From: Lyngbya sp. HA4199-MV5
GTDB lineage: Bacteria > Cyanobacteriota > Cyanobacteriia > Leptolyngbyales > Leptolyngbyaceae
Assembly (NCBI GenBank): GCA_019359375.1
Contig: JAHHHL010000014.1
Coordinates: forward strand, 62,001-126,000
DNA: 64,000 nucleotides
Direction: 5' to 3'
Shown: positions 8,145-16,581 of the stretch, piece by piece
Layout: every line of letters starts with the position of its first letter
How positions within the stretch are numbered: the first letter of the stretch is position 1
The notes under the pieces: generated by a model
What the model saw: the letters and a program-made list of their open reading frames with translations, nothing else
Told to the model about the DNA's origin: nothing
Databases searched by the model: none
Position numbers and translations under genes: made by a program

Positions 8145-9563
8145 TCATTCTCTCACTGCCATTTTCTCCAATGCAGTTTGCAGGTCTTGTGTCAACGTTT
8201 CAACAGCACGTTTCGCACTGCGTCGGTTGCCTTCATAATCTTGCCAGCGATCGGATACTGAGAGCGGTTGCCCAATGGTTAACACAGCCTTTTGCTTGCC
8301 GAGCTTGGGTCGATCGAAGGGGCTTTGACCTTTAATGCGGGCAACCGTATCCCACATGAGGAGGGTTGTTTCGGCAAAGCGCTCGACGGTGGGTTTTTCG
8401 AGTACATACTTGCCCGTAACGGCGACGAAGCTTTCGACAATCCGCATATGCCAGAGACGTAAATCAGCTTCTTCGGCGATCCGGTCAGCCAATCCCTGTT
8501 CTAGGAGTGACACTTGCTCGATCGACTTCAGGTCTTCCCGATAGATGTAGTCCCATCCAGCCTGTTCTAACCGCCGACAGCGATCGATCACGCTACCCTT
8601 TGGCTGCAAGTTGAAGTATTGCTCTGCAACCTGTAAAGCGGCATCCATCAACGCGTTCAGGCGCGTCGCAAACGCTTCGTGAGAAATGGGCGCATTCAGA
8701 TCGGATGGTGGTGCCGTGCTGCCGTCTTTTACAGTCGCTAAGGGCTGATGGTAGAACCGACTGTAGAACTGTTCCATCACCGAAAGCAAGTGTTCACCCA
8801 GGCGGTAAAGCCGCTTGTAGAGTATCGGCTCTATACCAGTCTCAGCGCTATGGATCGGACCAACCGCCAAGCCCATATCCGCTTCCAGAGTTGTCAAAAG
8901 TTGGTCGATCGCGTTCCAGGGAGGCGTAATGTAGCGATATTGGATGCCGATCGGCACTACTAGCACGGTTTCGGAGCAATTGGCTTTTTGCAGATCCTCA
9001 ACGCACCAGAAAGCGAGTTGGCTCAGTCCAGGTTCCAGTGGGCTGACAATTTCAGTATGTCCATTCGTCGCGCCTTCAGGAGCTGCCGCGATCGGTAACG
9101 AACCATTGACAAACAGATCGCGGGCGGAGCGCAAACCCACGCGATCGACCTTGCCCCGATGGATGGGTGTCCCTCCTAACCGTGAATAGAGCCAACCCAT
9201 CAGCGAACCAGCCCATAGCGGAATGCCGCGATCGTAAATAAAATGGGCGTGCAGTGGACGTTTGAGCGCAACCTTTTGCTGACGCGCAACTTTGGGCACA
9301 AGGCGAGCCAGTAGATACGCCAGCACAAAGGGATCAGTCGCGCTCGGATGCCGAAACGCCATCAAAAAGCGCACATTACCCGCCTGAAATTGACGGTAGA
9401 GATCCACCAACACCTCGACGTTTTCGGCTTCCACTCGCCGAATTGCCGTGCGCGATCGCATAATCAGCGGCAACAGCCACTGCAACACTCGAACAACGGT
9501 CATGTTGAGTTGAGGCGGAATGAACTCCAGCGGCGGCTGGGCTTGACGAATAGAGCGAGGCAA
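8145..9563 (-). CDS. PlsC-like acyltransferase (glycerol-3-phosphate/lysophosphatidate type)
   Basis: A 472-residue acyltransferase likely to act in membrane lipid synthesis. The HX4D motif is His72-Pro-Ser-Ala-Thr-Asp77 and the second phosphate-binding motif is PEGATNG about 65 residues later, both diagnostic of the PlsC/LPLAT fold; a C-terminal half of about 250 residues is helical and unassigned. A long frame reaches an ATG at 9647, but its first 28 residues are encoded by the GTTGTTAG repeat. I choose TTG at 9563 because AGGAG lies 7 bases upstream and the following RSIRQAQPPLEFIPP looks conserved; ATG 9503 is an alternative. The gene lies between two inverted repeat copies. Substrate cannot be told from the sequence. 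Confidence 0.8.
   Translation of the reverse strand: MPRSIRQAQPPLEFIPPQLNMTVVRVLQWLLPLIMRSRTAIRRVEAENVEVLVDLYRQFQAGNVRFLMAFRHPSATDPFVLAYLLARLVPKVARQQKVALKRPLHAHFIYDRGIPLWAGSLMGWLYSRLGGTPIHRGKVDRVGLRSARDLFVNGSLPIAAAPEGATNGHTEIVSPLEPGLSQLAFWCVEDLQKANCSETVLVVPIGIQYRYITPPWNAIDQLLTTLEADMGLAVGPIHSAETGIEPILYKRLYRLGEHLLSVMEQFYSRFYHQPLATVKDGSTAPPSDLNAPISHEAFATRLNALMDAALQVAEQYFNLQPKGSVIDRCRRLEQAGWDYIYREDLKSIEQVSLLEQGLADRIAEEADLRLWHMRIVESFVAVTGKYVLEKPTVERFAETTLLMWDTVARIKGQSPFDRPKLGKQKAVLTIGQPLSVSDRWQDYEGNRRSAKRAVETLTQDLQTALEKMAVRE
8945..8950. other. HIP1-rich composition (GCGATCGC sites across window)
   Basis: The palindrome GCGATCGC and its core CGATCG recur very frequently in nearly all genes and spacers, as is typical of many cyanobacteria, but are absent from 16050-17800. 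This entry marks a window-wide property at an arbitrary site; the exact counts were not computed. Confidence 0.5.
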
Positions 9564-9754
9564 GGGAGGACTCCTGGTTGTTGTTAGTTGTTGGTTGTTG
9601 GTTGTTAGAAGGAGGATGAGGGATGAGGGATGTAGCTTGCTTCCCATTGGCGAAGCTTGCCGAAGGCATAGGGTAGGTTGGAGGTAAGGGAGTTATTAGT
9701 TGTATAGCCCTAAAGCCTTTCGGCATATCAGAAATGGGCATTCAAGAACAGTTT

Positions 9755-9930
9755 TTAGAAGGAGTCAGAAGTCAGGAGCTAGCGGGCAATCAGTTCTCAA
9801 AGCTTCATCCTTTAGCCCTACTCCTTACTCCCCCTCTTTCTAACAACTAACAACCAACAACCAACAACTGGTTCAACTCAAAACTCTCAACTTTCTACCC
9901 CTCACTCCTCACTCCTCACTCCTCACTCCT
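9755..9930 (-). repeat. Repeat copy B of the inverted pair, plus heptamer array
   Basis: Inverted relative to 7960-8102. The core 9780-9815 is the complement of 8049-8084 with one mismatch, followed by CTAACAACTAACAACC units, GGTTCAACTC, and an ACTCCTC array of at least six units running to 9947, just inside the end of the recombinase gene. Another GTTGTTAGTTGTTGG unit lies at about 9572-9610. Confidence 0.8.
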
Positions 9931-9946
9931 CACTCCTCACTCCTCT

Positions 9947-11305
9947 CTAAAACATAAACATCAACTTCAGTTTCCACGTTTCCGCTTGGCGGATCAGTTC
10001 AATTTGGCGGATAAATTCGCGGAAGTAAAAGCGGCGTTCGGGTTCAGAGAGGTCGAGCCAAAATTGAGGAATAGAAACAGTCTGGGCGATCGCCTGTAAA
10101 TTCACGGGTGGTAATTGTGCCAGTTTGCCCTCCAGAACAGCTATTTCAGTGCGAAGTTTGTAGGCACGGAGGTCGGCAGTTTCTTGATCAAGTACGCCAC
10201 TGGTCATTAAGGGAGGCAGTTGGGACAAGACAGCTTGCTTGGCAGCGATCGCACCGTTGATCCCCTGTTTTATAGTGCCCACATCGGGTAGGTCAACATC
10301 GGCAACGGCGCGAGGCAGGTCTTCACAAATGCGCTCAATGGTTTGTTGCAGGATGGCTTCGTAGGCGATCGCCCCACATTTGGGTGTTTGGGTACAGCCA
10401 GTAGGTCGTAGATACAGATACTCACGATCGCGGCGAGGGGCTGAGACACGCGTTACGGTCATGGGCGATCGACATTCGCTGCACACAACTAAACCTGCCA
10501 GAGAACGCGGTGCGCTGGCAGTGCGGGATGGCATCTGGCGGTTGCGTCGCAGCAGACGATCGACCTGCGCGGCTTCTTCACGGGAAAGGATCGGCGCATG
10601 GGTATCGCTGATCAGATCACCGTTTTGATAGGCTGTATCGCCGCGATAGACGGGATTCGTCAGCCAGCGGTGCCCGGTCGATCGCGCGATTTTTTTACTG
10701 TACTTTTTGGCTAAATAACGCACTGCGTCACTCAGGGAACCGTAGAGCAAAAACTGGTCAAAAAAGTCTTTCACGACGGGAGCCGTACTGCGATCGACCA
10801 CATACCGGGTTTTGCTGCGCCGATAGCCAAAGGGCGCTTTTCCGGGTGGTGGCAACGCATTGACGCGATTTTGGGCGTGTCCCTGACGAATGCGACGGCT
10901 CCGTTGTGCTTGCTGTACGTGCTGTAACAGCTTCAACAAATCTGCCTGTAGATCTGCGCCTTTGAGGATGGGTTGCTCAGCCAGGACAGGATCGAGTGTG
11001 CCAGTTGCTTGCTCTGTCACAATGAGTCGAACGCCCAACGCTTCCAGTGCCGCAAGGCGATCGCCAACAGTTTGAACTGACTCACCCAATTCTTCAACGC
11101 GCCGAATGAGTAAATAAGCGGTGGGTTCTGCCTGACAGTCTTCTAGAAGCTGTTGCCACTGCTGACGTGCGATCGTGGTGCCTTTTTTAGACACGGCTGC
11201 GGTGGCAAGATCTTGATAAACCTGGTCAATGTCCCAACCCCAAAGCGCTTGATCGGGCGTTGGCTCTAACAGTGGATCGCTATAGAGGTAAGCAATAATT
11301 CGCAT
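9947..11305 (-). CDS. XisF-like serine recombinase family protein
   Basis: A 452-residue member of the large serine recombinases, with an N-terminal resolvase domain (1-130), a Recombinase domain beginning APFGYRR about residue 155, a zinc-ribbon-like segment CSECRSPM with later Cys residues (CTQTPKC), and a coiled C-terminal tail. The usual YxRxS start of the catalytic domain is altered: the protein reads IIAYLYSDPLLEP, with a Ser but no preceding Arg at the usual spacing; LIRRVEELGES resembles the second conserved Arg motif. In cyanobacteria such proteins excise elements during heterocyst development or persist as stable chromosomal genes. No attachment sites or element boundaries are visible here. 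ATG at 11305 is preferred over 11323 by family start. Its last codons run into the ACTCCTC heptamer array. Confidence 0.78.
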   Translation of the reverse strand: MRIIAYLYSDPLLEPTPDQALWGWDIDQVYQDLATAAVSKKGTTIARQQWQQLLEDCQAEPTAYLLIRRVEELGESVQTVGDRLAALEALGVRLIVTEQATGTLDPVLAEQPILKGADLQADLLKLLQHVQQAQRSRRIRQGHAQNRVNALPPPGKAPFGYRRSKTRYVVDRSTAPVVKDFFDQFLLYGSLSDAVRYLAKKYSKKIARSTGHRWLTNPVYRGDTAYQNGDLISDTHAPILSREEAAQVDRLLRRNRQMPSRTASAPRSLAGLVVCSECRSPMTVTRVSAPRRDREYLYLRPTGCTQTPKCGAIAYEAILQQTIERICEDLPRAVADVDLPDVGTIKQGINGAIAAKQAVLSQLPPLMTSGVLDQETADLRAYKLRTEIAVLEGKLAQLPPVNLQAIAQTVSIPQFWLDLSEPERRFYFREFIRQIELIRQAETWKLKLMFMF

Positions 11306-11437
11306 TGAGCATGGTGCCATCAAGCGGGCAAGATGGTCTCTGACCTTCTCTATTCTTCCCTAAATGAGGCGATTTTCGAGTGCTCGACTGGTGCGATCGA
11401 GCTATACCAATTCTCTAAATTCCGTTTACAAATCCTC

Positions 11438-11465
11438 GTAGGAGCATACAGCCGTATGCCCCTAC
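11438..11465. repeat. Dispersed hairpin repeat (GTAGG...CCTAC)
   Basis: GTAGGAGCATAC and GTATGCCCCTAC form a 12-base stem with one A-C mismatch and loop AGCC. This type of GTAGGGGC palindrome is a common dispersed repeat in cyanobacterial spacers. It lies between the recombinase and the divergent end of the next gene. Confidence 0.6.
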
Positions 11466-11552
11466 TGGTATTGCGGGATAGATGTACCCGTTTTCGGTTC
11501 CCCAGATGCTTGAAAAACACCGGGGAACGACATGGCTTTGTTTGCGATCAAT

Positions 11553-12776
11553 CTACAGAAACACGTTGGTAATGTAGTCCACAACAACGTAATTCACCTG
11601 ATCAACCAGCACGATATTGGAACCGACGACAAACAGATCGTAAGTGGTCGGCAAATTGATGTAGCTGTTCACCTGCTTTGGCAAGGGCACGAGTTTCTTG
11701 GCAATGCCGGGGGGGAGACCTTTACCCCGGAGCAGTTGCTTTTGAATACCTGGTGGTAGAGACCGCGATTGGCTGATGATTTGAGTCCGAGTAGCGCTGG
11801 TCAAAACATTGCCACAGCTACAGTCACCCTGTAGCATTTCTATGAGCGTTGAGCGTTGGGATGTTGTAAAGCTTGTCGTTGTAAAGCTTGTCGTTGTAGA
11901 GCTTGTCGTCTGAGACACAAACACGTCAGAGATGTAATCTACGACAACGGTATTCACCCGATCAACCAGCAAGACGTTCGATCCGATAACAAATAAATCG
12001 TAATTAGTCGGTAGGTTAATGTAGCTGTTTACTTGCTTCGGTAGGGGCACAAGTTTCTTCGCAATACCGGGAGGCAGCCCCTTACCCCGCAGCAACCGCT
12101 TTTGAATACCTGGTGGCAGAGACTGTGATTGGCTGATGATTTGAGTGCGTGTAGCGTTGGTCAAAAGACTGTTACAGCTACAGTTGCCTTGTAGCAACTC
12201 TGTAAGCACGGTGCGTTGGGTCGTTGTAAAGCTTGTAATTTGAGTTTGTTGCACTGTACGAATGGGACCGTTATACGCAACCACAATCCGACTGCTGTTC
12301 TTGTAGACGGTCACAACGCTTTGGAGCGTCCTGGTATATGACCCGACCCGATCACCCAGGAATGTAAACGTCCATGAATCGCCGTTGTCAACATAAGGGC
12401 AAGCCGAAGCAGGTCCGTGCATGGAGTCTTCGGCACGATAATATTGAATGCCACCATTTGCAGCTTCTGCGGCTTGGCGAGCAAGATTTTTCGCCCGATT
12501 CAGATCAATTCGTACCTCGCGATCGTCATCATCCCGATCGCGTCCGCGCCCGCGATCGTCATCCCGATCTTTCTTACCGTTCTTACCATCTTTCTTATCG
12601 GCGACGAGCCACTGAGATCCCTGAGCCGTCTGGCTAAGAGTGGTGCCATCTAGAGAAGTGGGTTGAGCGGTTGGGTGAAAAGCACTGGCTGTCGCAGGAA
12701 AGGCTGTGAGCATTGCTAGCCCGGTTGCTGTTAACAGCCGCTTGCTAAACGATTTAGCCAAAAGTGAACGTGACAT
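11553..12776 (-). CDS. Secreted protein with two CigR/RcnB-like repeats
   Basis: A 407-residue exported protein. Residues 1-33 are a Sec signal peptide ending ATASA. A low-complexity basic/acidic stretch (KKDGKNGKKDRDDDRGRGRD) follows. The C-terminal 210 residues are two tandem copies of about 105 residues, each with TTTQRxxLxExLQGxCSC, then ATRTQIISQSxSLPPGIQK, LLRGKGLPPGIAKKL and PLPKQVNSYINLP. The LPPGI(A/Q)K...LPPGIAKKL segments resemble the CigR / RcnB-type periplasmic domain. The paired CSC cysteines in each copy may bind metal or form disulfides. ATG at 12776 is chosen because AAGGACGG precedes it; a frame from 12815 exists. Function unknown; periplasmic or surface location is inferred. 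Confidence 0.75.
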   Translation of the reverse strand: MSRSLLAKSFSKRLLTATGLAMLTAFPATASAFHPTAQPTSLDGTTLSQTAQGSQWLVADKKDGKNGKKDRDDDRGRGRDRDDDDREVRIDLNRAKNLARQAAEAANGGIQYYRAEDSMHGPASACPYVDNGDSWTFTFLGDRVGSYTRTLQSVVTVYKNSSRIVVAYNGPIRTVQQTQITSFTTTQRTVLTELLQGNCSCNSLLTNATRTQIISQSQSLPPGIQKRLLRGKGLPPGIAKKLVPLPKQVNSYINLPTNYDLFVIGSNVLLVDRVNTVVVDYISDVFVSQTTSSTTTSFTTTSFTTSQRSTLIEMLQGDCSCGNVLTSATRTQIISQSRSLPPGIQKQLLRGKGLPPGIAKKLVPLPKQVNSYINLPTTYDLFVVGSNIVLVDQVNYVVVDYITNVFL

Positions 12777-13013
12777 TAAGTTGCCGTCCTTCTGTGTAAA
12801 GTTAACGAAGTTCAAAGCTTCAGGAGGTAAACTATGTCCTTACACTTGCTCCGTAGCCACAGTGTTCCCTTTGGGCAATCTACTTGACCTTTCCTTTACA
12901 AAGCAGACCGTTTGGGTTGCTTAAGTCTGTCAATACTTCATGTCAACGCTTAGCGTTAAGACCGCCAGCAGGTATAAAAAATCTGTAAAATGCTTGCTAC
13001 ACGTCGGTTGCAG

Positions 13014-13499
13014 CTAAAAATCAGTTGTGTGCGAAAAATAGCTGTTGGCGTTGAAGCTCGTGGTGTCTTCGATCTGCTTCAGGGTCGATCGGGTAATCAG
13101 TTTGCCCGCTTCTACCAGCACTTTCCCGGTTAAGGGGTGCAGTAAATCTTGATCAGCACGGCGACCAATTAGATCTTCAATATCTTTAATCGAGTTGATG
13201 TACATCCCCGGTGGCAGTTCCACTACCACACCATTCTGCAAAACTCTAGATTGGCAAGCAAGACGCGAGTTTGGCTTACAGGTGGTGATCACCTCCAACG
13301 TGCGCTGCTCTCGACGACTGATGGGGGAAAGGGACTCCATGCCTTTTTGCACATAAATATGGCAGGTAGCACACATCCCTCGACCACCACACTCTTTTAA
13401 GACATCCAGATCTTTGTTAAGCAGGACGGAGAGCAGGTTGCCATTGGTTTCAACAGAGGTTTCCTGGGCGATCGGTTCGAGTCTGACGGTTTTAGCCAT
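13014..13499 (-). CDS. 2Fe-2S ferredoxin-like protein with C-terminal extension
   Basis: A 161-residue protein whose first 100 residues form a plant/adrenodoxin-type [2Fe-2S] domain. The cluster ligands are visible as Cys37, Cys43, Cys46 (CGGRGMCATC) and Cys82 (RLACQ), a CX5CX2C...C pattern. Residues 105-161 are an extension (HPLTGKVLVEAGKLITRSTL) not found in PetF, so this is a distinct electron carrier or a sensor rather than the main photosynthetic ferredoxin. The start ATG at 13499 is unambiguous by family. It stands alone with a repeat-filled spacer upstream. Redox partner unknown. Confidence 0.85.
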   Translation of the reverse strand: MAKTVRLEPIAQETSVETNGNLLSVLLNKDLDVLKECGGRGMCATCHIYVQKGMESLSPISRREQRTLEVITTCKPNSRLACQSRVLQNGVVVELPPGMYINSIKDIEDLIGRRADQDLLHPLTGKVLVEAGKLITRSTLKQIEDTTSFNANSYFSHTTDF

Positions 13500-13504
13500 T
13501 GGTT

Positions 13505-13700
13505 TTAGGGAGGTAGAGGGGAAGGGGGAAGGGGGATGAGGGATGAAAGCAGAGGCAGGAGGCAGAGGGCAGAAGGGGGAGGGAGCTGTTGGTTTTTAGT
13601 TTTTAGTTTTTAGAAGAAATCAGGAATAGCTCATGCGCTAACAACCAACAACTAACAACTAACAACTGGGTTAACTCCTCACTCCTCACTCCTCACCAGC
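13505..13700. repeat. Heptamer and GTTTTTAG/CTAACAAC palindromic repeat
   Basis: A GGGGGA/GGCAGAGG tract is followed by a left arm GTTGGTTTTTAGTTTTTAG, a short unique core and a right arm CTAACAACCAACAACTAAC, then three ACTCCTC heptamers. The last heptamers encode the C-terminal VRSEE and stop codon of the neighbouring gene. The core resembles that at 43845-43960 (both contain GCGCTAACAACCAACAAC). Confidence 0.7.
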
Positions 13701-14557
13701 AATGCGGCTTGCTGTTCATTGAGTCCTTTTTGCTTGACGATTGTGGGGAAGTCGCGGATGACTTGGGTGCAGCGTTTGATGAAGGCAGCAACCCAGGTTT
13801 GAAGCCATTCTTGCTGTTGAGGGGTGAGGGAGGCGGACATCTCTTGAAGTGATGCTCCAGCAAAGGAAAATTGGGCGGCACGATCGATCTGCAAATTGGC
13901 TAACCAGTCGAGTGGAGGGCGTGTGGCTTTCCAGTAGTTGGCAATCACATGGGTTCCCAGGTATTGGGTTGTAAAGTGGCTGAGGTGGTTGAGCGCGGCG
14001 ATCGCATCTTTCAAGGTCGCTGGTTTAGCAGGTAACGCTTGACTGGATGGTTCAGGCGGGGGTGGGACGGTAGCAAGAGGTTCTGGTCTCGCTGCCTCGG
14101 CAACCGCAGGCGTTGGGTAAGCGTCCAGGTTTTCGGTTGATGCTGGATTAGCGCTGTGCTTGCGGTAGTGCAACCCGGTGAGGGTAATGTTGCCAGCCAT
14201 CAACCGAAAGGTAGCGATCGCGTTTGGCATATCTTCTTGCAAGACGCTTTGGAGCTGCTGGATCATGCTCTGGTAATCTGCATCAACGAGACTGTGGCAG
14301 GTTAAGACCAGCAGAATCATGCCGCGATCAAGCCGATAGAGATGCGCTTGATATTCGGTAAATTGAAACTCAAAGAGATTGAAGCCACTCGGTATGGTTT
14401 CAACGACCTGTAAGATGCCCTGGGCAAGGGCTTCTTTTTGTTGAAAGTTCAGGGTCTGATCAATACCACAAAAATAAGGTCGAGAGCGCCCATCCATTAG
14501 GGCAACGCCTGCAATTCCTGGTAAATTCAGAAAGTCCTGAATAACCTCCCGTTTCAT
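13679..14557 (-). CDS. Cyanobacterial protein of unknown function, possible roadblock-like N-terminus
   Basis: A 292-residue protein. Residues 1-125 start FLNLPGIAGVALMDGRSRPYF and have the alternating strand/helix pattern of a roadblock/LC7 or profilin-like small domain; I infer this fold but cannot confirm it. Residues 140-190 are a Pro/Ala-rich linker. Residues 190-285 are helical with several Trp. No signal, membrane segment or catalytic motif is seen. The final residues and stop are encoded by the ACTCCTC heptamer array, so the native C-terminus may have been replaced by repeat expansion. It diverges from rbcR, with which it shares a 130-base spacer. Confidence 0.65.
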   Translation of the reverse strand: MKREVIQDFLNLPGIAGVALMDGRSRPYFCGIDQTLNFQQKEALAQGILQVVETIPSGFNLFEFQFTEYQAHLYRLDRGMILLVLTCHSLVDADYQSMIQQLQSVLQEDMPNAIATFRLMAGNITLTGLHYRKHSANPASTENLDAYPTPAVAEAARPEPLATVPPPPEPSSQALPAKPATLKDAIAALNHLSHFTTQYLGTHVIANYWKATRPPLDWLANLQIDRAAQFSFAGASLQEMSASLTPQQQEWLQTWVAAFIKRCTQVIRDFPTIVKQKGLNEQQAALLVRSEE

Positions 14558-14732
14558 AGTTCTTAAATTTACGTTTCAATACGATACATGGCACACGTAA
14601 CTGTTAGGGATTATTCGGATGACTGTGTTAGGGTTTCTGGTTTAGAAGCGGATCGATCGTCGGATCAATTGATCGCTCCTGTACCAGCAGGTGATTACAC
14701 TCCGGCTCCTCCAAAATCTCAGGTTAAGCAGT

Positions 14733-15752
14733 ATGTCTGACCTTCCATTTACTCTGGATCAGTTACGCATTCTCAAAGCGATCGCCGCTGAGGGAAGTTT
14801 TAAGCGCGCTGCCGATAGTCTCTACGTCTCTCAGCCTGCCGTTAGCTTGCAAGTCCAAAACCTGGAACGCCAGTTGGATGTTCCTTTATTTGACCGGGGC
14901 GGTAGACGCGCACAGTTGACCGAAGCGGGGCATCTCCTTCTAAGCTATGGAGAAAAAATTCTCACGCTTTGTCAGGAAACGTGTCGAGCGATCGAAGATT
15001 TGCAAAATCTTCAGGGTGGCACGTTGATTATTGGAGCCAGCCAAACCACAGGAACCTATTTGCTGCCACGGATGATTGGGGTCTTTCGACAGCAATATCC
15101 TGATGTCGCTGTGCAGTTACATGTGCATTCAACGCGTCGCACCTCCTGGAGTGTGGCGAATGGACAGATCGACCTTGCCATTATTGGCGGTGAAATATCG
15201 CCCGAATTGCAAGACTCTCTAGAAATTATTCCCTATGCTGAGGACGAACTAGCACTCATTCTGCCTGTCTTTCATCCGTTAGCAAAAGCTGAGACGATTC
15301 AAAAAGACGATTTGTATAAGCTTCAGTTCATCGCGCTCGATTCGCAGTCAACCATTCGGAAGGTGATTGACCAGGTGTTGACCCGCTGTGGCATTGAAAC
15401 GCGCCGCCTCAAGATCGAGATGGAGCTAAACTCGATCGAAGCCATTAAAAACGCCGTTCAATCCGGGTTGGGAGCCGCTTTTGTGTCGATTTCAGCGATC
15501 GAAAAAGAGCTGCAAATGGGAGTGCTGCATCGCGCGCGGATGGATGACGTGGTGGTGAAACGGATGCTATCGGTCATCATCAACCCCAACCGCTATCGAT
15601 CGAAAGCCGCTGAAGCCTTCTGCCGCGATATTTTGCCCAAGTTTGCAGGCTATGCCAACCTACAGCCCTACGAGTCTGAGCCCATGGAACCGTTAAAGCC
15701 GCTTGCCTCCAGTACAGGTATGAAGCGTCTAGTTGTACCAGAAATCGATTAA
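14733..15752 (+). CDS. rbcR: LysR-family regulator RbcR
   Basis: A 339-residue LysR-type transcription factor. The HTH occupies residues 5-64 ([40 protein letters not shown]), and the effector-binding domain covers 95-300. The [19 protein letters not shown] and [20 protein letters not shown] are the near-invariant sequence of cyanobacterial and plastid RbcR (ycf30), the activator of Rubisco and carbon-concentration genes. Its DNA-binding output responds to carbon metabolites in relatives. The ATG at 14733 matches the family start [11 protein letters not shown]; a GTG frame from 14691 adds 14 residues. Rubisco genes are not in the window. High confidence in subfamily. Confidence 0.93.
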   Translation: MSDLPFTLDQLRILKAIAAEGSFKRAADSLYVSQPAVSLQVQNLERQLDVPLFDRGGRRAQLTEAGHLLLSYGEKILTLCQETCRAIEDLQNLQGGTLIIGASQTTGTYLLPRMIGVFRQQYPDVAVQLHVHSTRRTSWSVANGQIDLAIIGGEISPELQDSLEIIPYAEDELALILPVFHPLAKAETIQKDDLYKLQFIALDSQSTIRKVIDQVLTRCGIETRRLKIEMELNSIEAIKNAVQSGLGAAFVSISAIEKELQMGVLHRARMDDVVVKRMLSVIINPNRYRSKAAEAFCRDILPKFAGYANLQPYESEPMEPLKPLASSTGMKRLVVPEID

Positions 15753-16158
15753 CTCGAAGCTAGCAGCATGCTGGAGACGGTCTCCTCTTCACTCTAGAGT
15801 TCTAAGTTCCGACACTTCCTGCCGATTGCCCCGTAATGGTGGATAGTCTGGTAAGAGTCACAGCGCCGCTGAGGTCATCTGCCAGCTAATCACTCTGATT
15901 TTCCAGAAAGGGCGACTAGACCGTTCATATATAAAGTGGTGTGCAAATATTTCATAACGGAGTTGTTATGCGAAAAAAGTCTTGGCAATGCATAGGAGCA
16001 TATGCCTGCCTTGGGTAAGATTCTTGTAAAAGTCAAATTTAATCATTATCCAGAAAAAATTATATAATCAAGTTGCTAGCCCTCCAAGTTATTGGGAAAG
16101 AGGGTCGTTTGAAGTTGCTGTTGGACGAATTGTTCTCACAGGGTTATTGGAGGAAGAT
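15753..16158. other. Spacer at the left edge of the AT-rich island
   Basis: Composition falls from balanced to AT-rich after about 15920. A 16-codon frame at 15968-16018 (MRKKSWQCIGAYACLG) has GGAG six bases before its ATG and could be a tiny peptide or chance. A TATAAT hexamer lies at 16063-16068. No other structure is supported. Confidence 0.4.
16063..16068 (+). promoter_or_regulatory. Possible -10 element (TATAAT) of the island genes
   Basis: A perfect TATAAT lies 91 bases before the first gene of the AT-rich pair. No good -35 hexamer is found 16-18 bases upstream (TTTAAT at 16038 is 19 away), so this is tentative. Confidence 0.3.
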
Positions 16159-16542
16159 ATGGATCTTTTAACTGCTGCGCTTGGAATTGCATCTACTGAA
16201 CTTGTCAAAGCTGGATCTGGTGAATTGGGAAAATCCTCAGTAAGCGGACTGTTTAAGCTTGCTCAAAAGCTGTTTAGTTTAATCAAAGAAAAGCTCAAGG
16301 GCAATGTTCGTGCAGAAGTTTTTGTTCAAGAGTTAGAGACCCAAGGTAATGAGCCTCTTCTACTGGAAAAGGTTACTAAGATTTTGGATGATGAGATGAG
16401 CAATGATGAAGCCTTTGCTGCTGATGTAAAGCAGGTCGCTCAACAAATTGTGAATTTCACAGGACAGAAGAATACAAATGTCAACTATGGTCGTGATCAA
16501 AATATCAACTATGGAGGCGATCAAAACATTATTAATCATTGA
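16159..16542 (+). CDS. Small helical protein ending in NYGxDQ repeats; candidate amyloid-signalling effector
   Basis: A 127-residue protein with GGAGG five bases before its ATG. Residues 1-100 are predicted mostly helical and amphipathic (GLFKLAQKLFSLIKEKLKG; TAALGIASTELVKAG), with a small-residue-rich start. Residues 107-127 are an eight-residue repeat, NVNYGRDQ-NINYGGDQ-NIINH, rich in Asn, Gln, Gly and Tyr. A helical domain of about 100 residues followed by a short Asn/Gln/Gly repeat is the layout of bacterial Bell-domain effectors whose C-terminal amyloid motif matches one at the N-terminus of an adjacent gene. The next gene indeed begins with the same repeat. Domain identity is inferred from layout, not from a profile match. 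The gene is AT-rich and lacks HIP1 sites, unlike its neighbours, suggesting transfer. Confidence 0.65.
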   Translation: MDLLTAALGIASTELVKAGSGELGKSSVSGLFKLAQKLFSLIKEKLKGNVRAEVFVQELETQGNEPLLLEKVTKILDDEMSNDEAFAADVKQVAQQIVNFTGQKNTNVNYGRDQNINYGGDQNIINH

Positions 16543-16581
16543 TTCGAATGAATAATAATTCCAAACAAAGAATTTGCAGAC

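Noticed and set aside
12374-12653. Plus-strand frames within the secreted CigR-like gene
   Set aside because: Antisense shadows of a gene with a signal peptide and clear repeats.
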